A DNA stretch of 62,631 nucleotides, from NCBI GenBank assembly GCA_001567255.1, contig LNBW01000019.1, positions 1 through 62,631 on the forward strand. The letters are read 5' to 3'. The translations under genes were made by a program, and so were the position numbers. This document shows, in pieces, positions 46,283 to 55,577 of the stretch. Each line of letters starts with the position of its first letter. Position 1 is the first letter of the stretch. The notes under the pieces are model-generated. The model was given only the letters and a program-made list of their open reading frames with translations, was not told the origin of the DNA and made no database searches. Source of the DNA: Bacteroidetes bacterium OLB9. Lineage in GTDB: Bacteria > Bacteroidota > Bacteroidia > Chitinophagales > Saprospiraceae.

Positions 46283-48430
46283 ATGGGAAACATTATTCCT
46301 ACTTCTACATCATTCAGATTGCCTGATGGTAAAGAAGTCACCTTAGAAACCGGCAAGTTAGCCACTCAGGCACACGGATCGGTTGTAGTAAAAGTGGAAA
46401 ATACTATGCTACTTGCTACTGTGGTTGCCAGCCCTGATGCAAAGCCAGATCAATCTTTTTTTCCGCTGTCAGTAGATTATCAAGAAAAATTTGCTTCAGC
46501 AGGACGTATTCCTGGCAACTTCTTCAGAAGGGAAAGCAAACTTTCAGATTATGAAGTACTGATTTCCAGATTAGTGGATAGAGCGGTAAGACCACTTTTC
46601 CCTGATCATTTTTTAAATGAGACTCAGATCATCCTTTATCTCATTTCAGGTGATCAAAAAAATATGCCTGATGCTTATGCAGCACTAGCAGCTTCAGCAG
46701 CCTTAGCGGTTTCCGACATACCGTTTGATGGCCCTATATCGGAAGTACGTGTAGCGAAAATAGATGGTGAGTATGTCATCAATCCGGAAAGAGACCGACT
46801 AGCCGAAGCAACACTTGACCTCATAGTAGCTGCATCACTTAAAGATGTCATGATGGTAGAAGGTGAAGCCAGCGAATGTCAAGAATCAGAATTGATTGAA
46901 GCCATCAAGGTAGCTCATGATGCCATCAAGGTGCAATGCGAAGCTCAACTGGCATTAGCTCAAAAAGTAGGTGATAAGGCACTAATCAAAAGAGAATTAG
47001 AAGTTCCTGTAGAAAATACTGAATTAGTAGATTTAGTCACTTCGCTTAGTTCTGCTGAAATTATGAGAATTTCTTCTGCTGCTCTAGATAAGAATTCTAG
47101 AAAAAATGGTTTTAAAGAACTAGCTAAGTCTGTTGTTGAAAGTATAACAGAACAAAAAGGCGAAGAATATGCTGAAGAAAATGCTTCTGAAATCAGTGCT
47201 ATCTTCGACAAACTGAAGAAGCACCTGATCCGCCAAATGGTACTTGATACAGGAATCAGACTTGACGGTAGAAAAACCACCGAAATTAGACCAATTTGGT
47301 GTGAAGTCAATTATCTACCTTCTGCACATGGAAGTTCTATCTTCAACAGAGGAGAGACTCAATCGCTGACATCGCTGACCCTAGGTACTAAATTAGACCA
47401 GTTAATGATTGACAATGCTTTAGAAAATTATTATGAGAAGTTCATTCTCCATTACAACTTTCCTGGACTGTCAGTAGGAGAAGTGAAACCTAATCGTGGA
47501 CCAGGACGTAGAGAAGTAGGACACGCTAATCTTGCCGGTAGATCATTAAAAAAAGTAATGCCATCGGATCTTCCATACACAGTAAGACTAGTTTCGGATA
47601 TCTTAGAATCAAATGGTAGTTCGTCAATGGCCACAGTATGTGCTGGGTCACTGGCACTGATGGATGGTGGTATTCAGATTAAAGAAGCGGTGTCAGGTAT
47701 TGCAATGGGTATGATCTCTGAAGGTGGTAGATCTGTAATTCTTTCTGATATCCTCGGTGATGAAGATGCACTCGGCGATATGGACTTTAAGGTGACCGGT
47801 ACTAAAAACGGTATTACAGGCTGTCAGATGGACATCAAAGTAGATGGACTTTCTTACGAAACCCTTGAAAAAGCGCTGATGCAGGCTAAAGAAGGTCGTC
47901 TCCACATACTAGGAGAGATGAATAAGGTAATCAGCAAGCCAGCGGATGATCTTAAGCCACACGCACCAAGAATGGTCGAAATGACAATCGACAAATCCTT
48001 TATCGGAGCTGTAATCGGACCCGGTGGTAAGGTTATTCAGGAGATTCAAGCTCGTACCGGTACTATCATCAACATTGAAGAAGTGGGTGACAAAGGAATT
48101 GTCACTATAGCAAGTACCAATGCTGAAGGACTGAGAGAAGCTAAGGCTGCCATTGATCGCATAGCGTTTGTCCCTAAAGAAGGTGAAATTTATGAGGCAG
48201 AAGTAGAATCAATCATGCCTTATGGCGCCTTTGTCAAATTCTTTGGTCAGAGCGGACTACTGCACGTATCAGAAATTGAACATAGAAGAATCGAAGATGT
48301 GAGCACCGTTCTGAAAGTCGGAGATAAGGTAAAAGTAAAAATTATCGGTACCGATCCAAAGACAGGAAAACTCAGACTTTCCAGAAAAGCGCTTTTAGAA
48401 AATCCTAAAGGAAATAAGGATAACAATTAA
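46283..48430 (+). CDS. pnp: Polyribonucleotide nucleotidyltransferase (PNPase)
   Basis: 715 residues: two RNase PH domains (PGNFFRRESKLSDYEVLISR in the first; GPGRREVGHANLAGRSL in the second), the helical linker, a KH domain (IGAVIGPGGKVIQEIQARTG) and an S1 domain (MPYGAFVKFFGQSGLLHVSE). It degrades RNA 3' to 5' with phosphate as a trimer. The catalytic region (GDMDFKVTGTKNGITGCQMD) is intact. It has its own promoter and a strong terminator after the stop. Confidence 0.98.
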   Translation: MGNIIPTSTSFRLPDGKEVTLETGKLATQAHGSVVVKVENTMLLATVVASPDAKPDQSFFPLSVDYQEKFASAGRIPGNFFRRESKLSDYEVLISRLVDRAVRPLFPDHFLNETQIILYLISGDQKNMPDAYAALAASAALAVSDIPFDGPISEVRVAKIDGEYVINPERDRLAEATLDLIVAASLKDVMMVEGEASECQESELIEAIKVAHDAIKVQCEAQLALAQKVGDKALIKRELEVPVENTELVDLVTSLSSAEIMRISSAALDKNSRKNGFKELAKSVVESITEQKGEEYAEENASEISAIFDKLKKHLIRQMVLDTGIRLDGRKTTEIRPIWCEVNYLPSAHGSSIFNRGETQSLTSLTLGTKLDQLMIDNALENYYEKFILHYNFPGLSVGEVKPNRGPGRREVGHANLAGRSLKKVMPSDLPYTVRLVSDILESNGSSSMATVCAGSLALMDGGIQIKEAVSGIAMGMISEGGRSVILSDILGDEDALGDMDFKVTGTKNGITGCQMDIKVDGLSYETLEKALMQAKEGRLHILGEMNKVISKPADDLKPHAPRMVEMTIDKSFIGAVIGPGGKVIQEIQARTGTIINIEEVGDKGIVTIASTNAEGLREAKAAIDRIAFVPKEGEIYEAEVESIMPYGAFVKFFGQSGLLHVSEIEHRRIEDVSTVLKVGDKVKVKIIGTDPKTGKLRLSRKALLENPKGNKDNN

Positions 48431-48450
48431 ATTAAAGTTGATAACTTTTA

Positions 48451-48488
48451 AAAAAAATAGCCCACCATACGTGGGCTATTTTTTTTTT
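48451..48488 (+). terminator. Terminator after pnp
   Basis: AAATAGCCCAC pairs with GTGGGCTATTT around CATAC, with a long T run following. Confidence 0.9.
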
Positions 48489-48537
48489 GTTTTCCTTCAC
48501 TTCATAAACATCAAATTAATACAAACACAGTATAAAA

Positions 48538-48569
48538 AAGGATGGCCACTTTTAGGTGCAGCCATCCTT
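48538..48569 (-). terminator. Terminator of the 49.8-51.4 kb secreted-protein pair
   Basis: On the minus strand AAGGATGGC pairs with GCCATCCTT around a 14-base loop, then TTTTAT. It begins 32 bp beyond the stop at 48601. Confidence 0.8.
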
Positions 48570-48600
48570 CTGTTTTTAAATTGAGTGGCAGACCAGCTGC

Positions 48601-49767
48601 CTAATCGATCTTGATAAATCTTTCTTTATAAGTCTTATCGCCCTGTGTTAGTATAACTTGATAGGTGCCGTTTGCAAAGTGCGTCACATCTACCAACTCA
48701 ATGCCTGTGCCTATCACCTCTTTACTGAGCACCATCTGCCCTGACATATCAAATACATTCAACCTTATAACTCCAGCATCTGAATCTAAGGCTGAGACAT
48801 CAACATTGATCATATGAGCAGCAGGATTAGGATAGAGGGATATGTTGTCAATCGCTACCTGACGACCAAAATTCACGCCACGTACATCAGAGTATTGATA
48901 CTTTCCATCCAGGTCGGTCATCTTGAGTCGGTAATAAAAAATATTATCTGCAGACCTATTCAAAGTAATATTGCGGTCATAGTACTCATAACCACGTTCT
49001 GTATAACTATTGCCAGCAGCAGGTACTTTTGTCAGTGCGGTCCAGTTTTTAGCATCTGTACTGCGCTCAATAAGGAAGTAATCACTGTTGATCTCTGAAG
49101 AAGTGGTCCAGTTGAGTCGGGATGAGTTAGCATTAAATTTCTCTGCCATAAATGTAGTTAACTGCACCGGAAGTGGTGACAATGATTCTACATAATCATG
49201 AGGTGTACTACCTTCAGTGCCGCCATAAAATTTATCCGGATAATTAGTTACATCAATCCCATTAAACTCTACATAAAAGTAGGATTGCGCTCCAGTTCCA
49301 CCTGTTTGATCATCTTGTAAGCGAGGATAATTATTATTTGTAAATACAGGTTCACTAAATACTAAATCAAAAACGTGCTTTTCCTCATCCTTATTCCACA
49401 CTACTGGGTTTACATCTCCTGATACAACAAAAGTATAGACAAATCGATCACCTTCGATATAAGGGAGATATGCAATAGGTGTAATACCTAATGGAGCAAA
49501 TATATCAAAAGTACTATAGGTAACAGAAGGCGCTTGACTTACATCTCTTCCCTTTCTGTCCACAGTAATCGAAATATTTAATGTAATAACATTAGAAGCG
49601 TTGGCAAGATGTGGTATGTTTTCAATAGCAGTATAATAAATAGACGCTACCATCGGAGATTCGACCCTAACAGTTCCCTGAATAAGCTCATCAGCTGTAA
49701 TCTGTGCAGAAAGGTGGAAGTTAAAAAATAAGGAAATTAATAAAATCGGATATATAAACTTTCTCAT
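48601..49767 (-). CDS. Secreted T9SS-sorted protein
   Basis: 388 residues. A signal peptide (FIYPILLISLFFNFHLSAQ) is followed by an N-terminal beta domain of unknown type, then the spacer common in Bacteroidota surface proteins (LSPLPVQLTTFMAEKFNANS, WTTSSEINSDYFLIERSTD), and a type A sorting tail (ISLYPNPAAHMINVDVSALD ... TYKERFIKID). It is exported and attached by T9SS. It starts 9 bp after the stop of the upstream gene, so the pair is one operon. Confidence 0.85.
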   Translation of the reverse strand: MRKFIYPILLISLFFNFHLSAQITADELIQGTVRVESPMVASIYYTAIENIPHLANASNVITLNISITVDRKGRDVSQAPSVTYSTFDIFAPLGITPIAYLPYIEGDRFVYTFVVSGDVNPVVWNKDEEKHVFDLVFSEPVFTNNNYPRLQDDQTGGTGAQSYFYVEFNGIDVTNYPDKFYGGTEGSTPHDYVESLSPLPVQLTTFMAEKFNANSSRLNWTTSSEINSDYFLIERSTDAKNWTALTKVPAAGNSYTERGYEYYDRNITLNRSADNIFYYRLKMTDLDGKYQYSDVRGVNFGRQVAIDNISLYPNPAAHMINVDVSALDSDAGVIRLNVFDMSGQMVLSKEVIGTGIELVDVTHFANGTYQVILTQGDKTYKERFIKID

Positions 49768-49776
49768 ATCTCTTAC

Positions 49777-51381
49777 TTAATTGTGTTCAAAAATAACATT
49801 TGCTTTATTATTGCTCAAATTTTGCAGAATGACGGCATTATCATTTTGAGGCCCAGCATATCTTACATTGCCATTCAGATTCAAATCAGCCTGGTTATAA
49901 ACATAAGGCGGAGGATTGCCCAAAACGGTACTCTTGTTTGATCCTAGAGCTATTAATAAAGCACTATTATCATTGCCAGGACCAGCATAACTCACTTTAT
50001 AAGGATTACTATGTGTTAATGAAGTACTACTATTTCCACCCCACATGGCGTAGTTTCCACTCATATTTCTCATATTAGCATTAGAGGTAATAGATGGATT
50101 TGTATAAGCCTGACCAGTTCCTGTAGTAAAATCATGCAATGTAGGATTGACTAAATCTAAAGTGGTATTAGTCCTAATACCTAAATGATTCCGATGTCGC
50201 AAAGCTATATAACCATTAGTAGTAGCATTTTTTAATCTCAAGGGTTCATTATCAAAATTCACAATACTACCATCGCTCATTATAAATGCACTGGTCTTTG
50301 AGATAACCGTAGAAGGATCGCCACTATCTCTTACTTCAACAAGAATCCAGTCTGTTGCATTTGCCGGAATTGAGGATGCCGTCACAGTGGGCGCATTAAA
50401 AGGAGCAACAGTATAAGGTGTAGTCAGAGGAATGACACCTGCCGTATTCAAAGTTGTTGTCATGCTGGACCCGGACAACGCACCAGATAAAAATGCCTTC
50501 AGATTAGCTTTACCAAAGAAATTCATACCGGTAAGCTTCACGCTGGTATTATCGGTCTGAGCTGTGACCGTATTATTCACATTATCACCGGCTGAGCCAT
50601 CAAAGTGCCAGTCAGTGGTGTAGTAACTTCCTTTGATAAGATTTTCGGTCCCCGTTACATCACCATCAGCATAAGTACCGGTCATTTGATTATCATAATC
50701 GGTGATACCTGTAGCAGAAATATCCCATTCTCTTGTAATATAATCTGTGCTTTCCGAATATTTTGTAGTAAGTCCTGAAGTATAAACTCTACCACCAACT
50801 GAAGCTGATGCGAAGGCTGAACCTGTTACATTGCACGATATAGGGCTATACTGAGTGCCATTACCTACCTCAAAAGTCAGTGCTCCATTGGCATTCAGTT
50901 CCTTAAGCAACTTGCCGATACCATTCGTATTAAAAAATCGGTCACTACCAGCAGAGGCCACACTCCCACCCTGTTTGATGGTCAGATTGTTATTACCCAG
51001 CATTACTTGATTATTGGCTTGTGCAAAAGTAAAAGTGCCTGAAACATTCATAGCATCCTGCAGTGTGATGGTAGATGCTGTTTTGGCCATTTCTGCATTT
51101 TTAAACAAAGCGCCACCAGAAGTTATATTTGAATTAGCAGACCCGATGAACCGAATGAGGGAACTAGCTCCTGAAGCGATAGATCCACTGTTGACAAAAT
51201 CATTCATTACTTCGATGGTGCCATCATTGGTAATAGTGCCGCCACTGTTGTTGGTTAGGTTGCCCTCAACACTGAGTGTAGCTCCATTCTGAATGGTAAC
51301 TGTACCACCATTATTGATAAACTGTGCTTGCAGCATAACTGCTAAACAACTCAAAAAAAATACTAAATTTAATCTCTTCAT
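49777..51381 (-). CDS. Secreted beta-repeat protein with C-terminal dockerin-like loops
   Basis: 534 residues. The signal peptide (FFLSCLAVMLQAQ) is followed by short repeats of the form NGGTVTIQNGATLSVEGNL, which suggests a parallel beta-helix. The middle is a long beta-rich region found in many Bacteroidota surface proteins. The end has two related loops, YKVSYAGPGNDNSALLIALG and DLNLNGNVRYAGPQNDNAVI; the second has dockerin-like Asp/Asn calcium spacing. It carries no classical T9SS tail of its own. It is co-transcribed with the next gene. Confidence 0.8.
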   Translation of the reverse strand: MKRLNLVFFLSCLAVMLQAQFINNGGTVTIQNGATLSVEGNLTNNSGGTITNDGTIEVMNDFVNSGSIASGASSLIRFIGSANSNITSGGALFKNAEMAKTASTITLQDAMNVSGTFTFAQANNQVMLGNNNLTIKQGGSVASAGSDRFFNTNGIGKLLKELNANGALTFEVGNGTQYSPISCNVTGSAFASASVGGRVYTSGLTTKYSESTDYITREWDISATGITDYDNQMTGTYADGDVTGTENLIKGSYYTTDWHFDGSAGDNVNNTVTAQTDNTSVKLTGMNFFGKANLKAFLSGALSGSSMTTTLNTAGVIPLTTPYTVAPFNAPTVTASSIPANATDWILVEVRDSGDPSTVISKTSAFIMSDGSIVNFDNEPLRLKNATTNGYIALRHRNHLGIRTNTTLDLVNPTLHDFTTGTGQAYTNPSITSNANMRNMSGNYAMWGGNSSTSLTHSNPYKVSYAGPGNDNSALLIALGSNKSTVLGNPPPYVYNQADLNLNGNVRYAGPQNDNAVILQNLSNNKANVIFEHN

Positions 51382-51897
51382 TTTATTGTCTTTAAAAATA
51401 TCGACCTAAAATTCAACCAAAAGTACTACAATTTATTAATAATAGATTATTTTAAACAAATTTATTATATAATACATTGCAATATATATATTAAATTAAT
51501 TGACTTTCTCTTACACACAAAATAAAATAGTAAAATCTATTTACACCTTATGACTTTACAATATATTATAAACGACTTAATCAATTTATTCCCTATCTAC
51601 AAAGTAAAGAATCTGAGTGGATGTATTTCATTTTTCATAAGCAAAGCAGTGATCGACCATTACAAACCATAGCCATCAGAAAAGAGTTTCGTTCTCCACT
51701 ATTGGCTCAGCTAAACATACTTTAACATAAATGCCTCGTTATTAATCGGCTTTTTTAATATAAAAATGTTCCTGATTAATGGCAATGGTAAAATAAAATA
51801 TCACTGAGTGTCTATGTATATATTATATATTGACACATCATAGAAATTCCAAAATCTCCTTACCTTGCACCTCGTTACTTACAGTTAGACACTTGTT
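51382..51897. other. Intergenic region between divergent secreted-protein operon and MscS-family gene
   Basis: About 516 bp, strongly AT-rich, with no ORF of coding character and no recognised RNA or repeat. It probably contains promoters for both flanking units, but I cannot place them with confidence. Confidence 0.45.
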
Positions 51898-53193
51898 ATG
51901 AAATCATTAAAATCGTGGTTAGAATCCATTATGATGGACTATACACTCAATCAAGAACTTGAGTCATTAATTATTTTCATTGTGCTCTTTCTTGCAACAG
52001 TAATATTACTACTTTCCGCAGTATATATCACTCGTAGGATTCTATACAAAACTGTGGGCAAAATAGCCCATACCACAACAAATATTTGGGATGACGCCCT
52101 TGCTAATAAAAAAGTATTAAATGCAATATCACTTATCCTAGCTGTCATCATTTTAAAAATCAGTGTTCCTCTACTCTTTGAAGGTATGGATCATGGGCTG
52201 ATCATTGCAGAAAAGCTCACCAATATCTTTCTGGTTTTTGTTGTCATTCGCATCATCAATGTCACGCTGAGAGTTATTGAAGAGATACTTTCTCAATCTC
52301 AAATTTTCCAAGAAAAACCGCTAGCAAGTTACTTTCAACTCTTGCGATTGATTATGATTATCATCGCTATCATACTAAGCTTTTCCATTCTCATGAGTAA
52401 ATCTCCCATGTATTTTTTGGGCACATTAGGTGCTATGACCGCTATCCTATTACTCATCTTCAAAGATACCATCTTGGGATTTGTGACTAGTGTCCAGATT
52501 ACTGTCAATGATATCATCAGAATAGGTGATTACGTCGAAATGCCTAAATTCAATGCCGAAGGAGATGTCATTGCACTCAACCTTACTACAGTCAAAATAC
52601 GCAATACGGATAAAACCATTTCAACTATTCCTACCTACTACCTCACTACTGAAAGTTTTAAAAACTGGCGAGGTGTAGAGGAAAGCAATGCCAGACGCAT
52701 CAAAAGAGAACTTAGAATTTCTTTAAGTAGCATCAGATTTGTGGATGCTGAATTATTGAACCAATTCAAAACCTTTAACTTAATCAGCAATTTTATCGAA
52801 GAACGGCAATCGGACATAGAAAGATTTAACGAAAAACATGATATCAATACTGAAGTACTGATAAATGGCCGTAGGATGACGAATATCGGAGTATTCAGAA
52901 AATATGTGCGCAATTATCTAGAATACCACCCAGGCATTCGCAAAGATACATCTGTAGTTGTCAGGCAGTTAAGCCTGATGAATTTGGGGTACCACTTGAA
53001 ATATACTGTTTCACTTCTACGACGGTTTGGGAAGAATATGAGGCTATACAATCCGATATTTTTGATCATTTATTTGCAGCAGCACGATTTTTTGATCTTG
53101 AAATCTATCAGCGACCATCAGGCAAAGATTTCAAATTTATCCACACTAATCAATAGTACGGCTTCACTCTATAACTTTATGCTGCGCACGTAG
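51898..53193 (+). CDS. Mechanosensitive ion channel, MscS family (YbdG-like), frameshifted end
   Basis: The intact frame gives 431 residues. There are four to five membrane segments in the first 200 residues, then the MscS beta domain (GDYVEMPKFNAEGDVIALNL, TDKTISTIPTYYL) and the YbdG-type region FKNWRGVEESNARRIKRELR and INGRRMTNIGVFRKYV. After VVVRQLS the frame departs from the family. Read one base away it continues correctly to a stop at 53156. YbdG-type channels gate under mild osmotic shock. With the restored frame the gene no longer overlaps the convergent wecB. Confidence 0.88.
   Translation: MKSLKSWLESIMMDYTLNQELESLIIFIVLFLATVILLLSAVYITRRILYKTVGKIAHTTTNIWDDALANKKVLNAISLILAVIILKISVPLLFEGMDHGLIIAEKLTNIFLVFVVIRIINVTLRVIEEILSQSQIFQEKPLASYFQLLRLIMIIIAIILSFSILMSKSPMYFLGTLGAMTAILLLIFKDTILGFVTSVQITVNDIIRIGDYVEMPKFNAEGDVIALNLTTVKIRNTDKTISTIPTYYLTTESFKNWRGVEESNARRIKRELRISLSSIRFVDAELLNQFKTFNLISNFIEERQSDIERFNEKHDINTEVLINGRRMTNIGVFRKYVRNYLEYHPGIRKDTSVVVRQLSLMNLGYHLKYTVSLLRRFGKNMRLYNPIFLIIYLQQHDFLILKSISDHQAKISNLSTLINSTASLYNFMLRT
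52974..53156 (+). other. Out-of-frame C-terminal tail of the MscS gene
   Basis: The shifted frame reads PDEFGVPLEIYCFTSTTVWE, then EYEAIQSDIFDHLFAAARFF and DLEIYQRPSGKDF, the typical YbdG ending, and stops at TAG 53154-53156. A C seems to be missing at 52974-52975 (AGCCTG where AGCCCTG keeps the frame). The restored product is about 419 residues. Confidence 0.85.
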
Positions 53194-54255
53194 CTTTTCA
53201 ATTATAAATTGAGCGGCCTGGCCATCACCATATAATTGTACATCAAAATTTAAGACGGAATAATCAACAGACTGATATGCCTCCCATATTTTATCTTCAT
53301 CAGCACCGGTGAGCTGATTCAATCCATGATTCACTAATTCCACCCATTCAGTCTGATCTCTCAACGTGATGCAATATTTTCCAAAAAAATAGGCTTCCTT
53401 TTGCAGTCCACCGCTATCCGTGAGTACCAAATAAGCGTGGCTTGTAAGTGCAATCATATCTAAGTAACCTACTGGCTCGATGACTCGAAATTCGGGCTGA
53501 ATGTTAAGCTTTTTCAGTATCGACTGTGTGCGTGGATGGAGTGGCACAATGACCGGCTTGCTGCGGTGTATGCTATTTAACGCATTGATAATACTCCTAA
53601 GTCTGGCTTGATTATCTGTGTTTTCCTGTCTGTGAATGGTGGCGAGGATAAATTCATTCTCTTTTAAATCCATACCGGAATAAATCGACGCTTTATTTGC
53701 TGCTTTATCTTTAAAAAAGAGTGCTGCATCGTACATAATATCGCCACTGTTGTACACCTTTGAATCAAAAGCTTCAAAACCTTCCATTTTTAAATTTTGC
53801 ACAGCTGTCATTGTTGGGCAAAATAAAATATCAGATATTCGATCTGTCAGGATTCTATTGACCTCTTCAGGCATATCCATATTAAAAGATCTCAAGCCGG
53901 CCTCTATATGTACCACCTGAATATGGAGCTTTTTAGCCGCCAATGCACCGGCTAGTGTGGAATTAGTATCACCATAGACCACTACAAAATCAGGTCGCTC
54001 TACCACCAAAATTTTTTCAATTTCTTCAAGCATTCGGCCAGTCATGGCTCCATGCCCCAGAGAATGTATATCTAGATTGTACTTAGGCGCAGGAATGTCC
54101 ATTTCTTCAAAAAACACAGCACTCATATTTTCATCAAAATGCTGTCCTGTATGTATAATCACTTCTTCGATATCAGGATAAGACGCTAGCGCTCTACTCA
54201 ATGCTGATGCTTTGATAAACTGAGGTCTTGCCCCTACAATGGTAACTAACTTCAT
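53164..54255 (-). CDS. wecB: UDP-N-acetylglucosamine 2-epimerase (non-hydrolysing)
   Basis: 363 residues from ATG 54255 (MKLVTIVGARPQFIKASALS), a start that overlaps the upstream stop as ATGA; an ATG at 54264 is also in frame. Family motifs include THTGQH-like IIHTGQHFDENMSAVFFEEM, VYGDTNSTLAGALAAKKL, VHIEAGLRSFNMDMPEEVNR, and the late substrate loop LTDSGGLQKEAYFFGKY. It makes UDP-ManNAc for surface polysaccharide. It is third in an operon with a glycosyltransferase and a YfhO-like protein. Confidence 0.95.
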   Translation of the reverse strand: MKLVTIVGARPQFIKASALSRALASYPDIEEVIIHTGQHFDENMSAVFFEEMDIPAPKYNLDIHSLGHGAMTGRMLEEIEKILVVERPDFVVVYGDTNSTLAGALAAKKLHIQVVHIEAGLRSFNMDMPEEVNRILTDRISDILFCPTMTAVQNLKMEGFEAFDSKVYNSGDIMYDAALFFKDKAANKASIYSGMDLKENEFILATIHRQENTDNQARLRSIINALNSIHRSKPVIVPLHPRTQSILKKLNIQPEFRVIEPVGYLDMIALTSHAYLVLTDSGGLQKEAYFFGKYCITLRDQTEWVELVNHGLNQLTGADEDKIWEAYQSVDYSVLNFDVQLYGDGQAAQFIIEKLRAQHKVIE

Positions 54256-55577
54256 GAACCGCATTTTTTAAGGGTTAATTCGTCGAGCAATGCTGCCAGC
54301 TTTTCAGTCAGATTTTTTCTGGAGTATTGAAGTACTTCCGGCTGTAAAGGTCGGCTTTCTGTATGTTCATCGCCTACCTTTTCAAATTGAATAACCAACC
54401 AGGATTTGACACCTTTTACATCTTCATAGTCAAAAACTGCTTGGTGACCACTCGAATGCAAAATGTCAGCAGCATCACCATCTTCTGGTCCGATGCACAG
54501 AATAGGACGTCCAGATGCAAGATATTCGAATATCTTTCCGGTCAAAATGGACTTATTATTAGAAGTATGATTGATGATCAGGAGTAAAACCGATGCTTTG
54601 TTTTGATATTCAATAGCTTCTTGATGAGAAACATACCCTACAAACTCCACCAAATCCTGAACATCGTGCTGTATGACGCTTTCTCTGACGACCGCTTCAG
54701 GTTTTCCTACAAGTTTGACCCGAAGTCGTTGAATAATAGGGTGATTCTCCTCGTTTAGTTCAGACAATGCTTTCCAGAGTACCAATGGATTACGGCTATC
54801 ATTCATAGTGCCAATATAAACGATAGAAAAGTCGCTACTTACGTTATTTTCATCTTCGTTTCTGTCTGCTTCATCAAATCCATTGGTGATGACTTTCTTA
54901 GGTGTTGTAGTAAGCGCATTAAGATCATGAGCCATTGTTTTACCCACAGTGACCACGGTATCGCAAGTATCCAGCACCTGTTTTTCCATTTTGTAATGTA
55001 GATTTCGCGCCCAAGAGGTCAATCGGAGATCATCAAAATAATCTATTTGCGTCCATGGGTCACGATAGTCCACTATCCACGGAAGAGCGTGCCTCCTTCT
55101 GACTCCTAGAGCAATCATGTGGCAACTATGTGGCGGACCAGTACTGATCATAGCGTCAACCCTATTAGATATCAGATATCTGTCTAGGAATCTTACTGAA
55201 GGATTGATCCAAAAAGATCTTGCATCCGGAATAAACAAATTGCCTCTTATCCAAACCGCAAGTCTGTCTTTCCACCCCAACTTCTTGCCTTGAGACAGAA
55301 AATTAGCATCTATCCGCTCATTTTTATCTTTACCAACAAATCTTTTGTACAGTTGATAAGGTTCAATGACCGGGACCTTCAATACTTCTACATCAGGAGG
55401 TATTTCATTAGCTAATGTGGTGTCGATAATGGGATATTCTGCATTCTTAGCTGTAAAAACGATAGGTTCCCAGCCAAAATCTCTCAAATACTTTACAAAT
55501 TTGACCCATCGCTGCACACCGCCACCACCTGCAGGAGGCCAGTAATATGTTATGATGAGGACTCTTTTAAGCTTCAT
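54252..55577 (-). CDS. Glycosyltransferase, GT4-like
   Basis: 441 residues. The N-terminus (RVLIITYYWPPAGGGGVQRW) has the Gly-rich acceptor loop of GT-B enzymes of this group, and the C-domain has the donor-site region SDFSIVYIGTMNDSRNPLVL and GKIFEYLASGRPILCIGPED with the E-x7-E-like layout. It is cytoplasmic or membrane-associated and builds a surface glycan; sugar and acceptor are unknown. It overlaps yfhO-like by one base (TAATG) and wecB by four (ATGA), so the three are translated as a unit. Confidence 0.9.
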   Translation of the reverse strand: MKLKRVLIITYYWPPAGGGGVQRWVKFVKYLRDFGWEPIVFTAKNAEYPIIDTTLANEIPPDVEVLKVPVIEPYQLYKRFVGKDKNERIDANFLSQGKKLGWKDRLAVWIRGNLFIPDARSFWINPSVRFLDRYLISNRVDAMISTGPPHSCHMIALGVRRRHALPWIVDYRDPWTQIDYFDDLRLTSWARNLHYKMEKQVLDTCDTVVTVGKTMAHDLNALTTTPKKVITNGFDEADRNEDENNVSSDFSIVYIGTMNDSRNPLVLWKALSELNEENHPIIQRLRVKLVGKPEAVVRESVIQHDVQDLVEFVGYVSHQEAIEYQNKASVLLLIINHTSNNKSILTGKIFEYLASGRPILCIGPEDGDAADILHSSGHQAVFDYEDVKGVKSWLVIQFEKVGDEHTESRPLQPEVLQYSRKNLTEKLAALLDELTLKKCGS

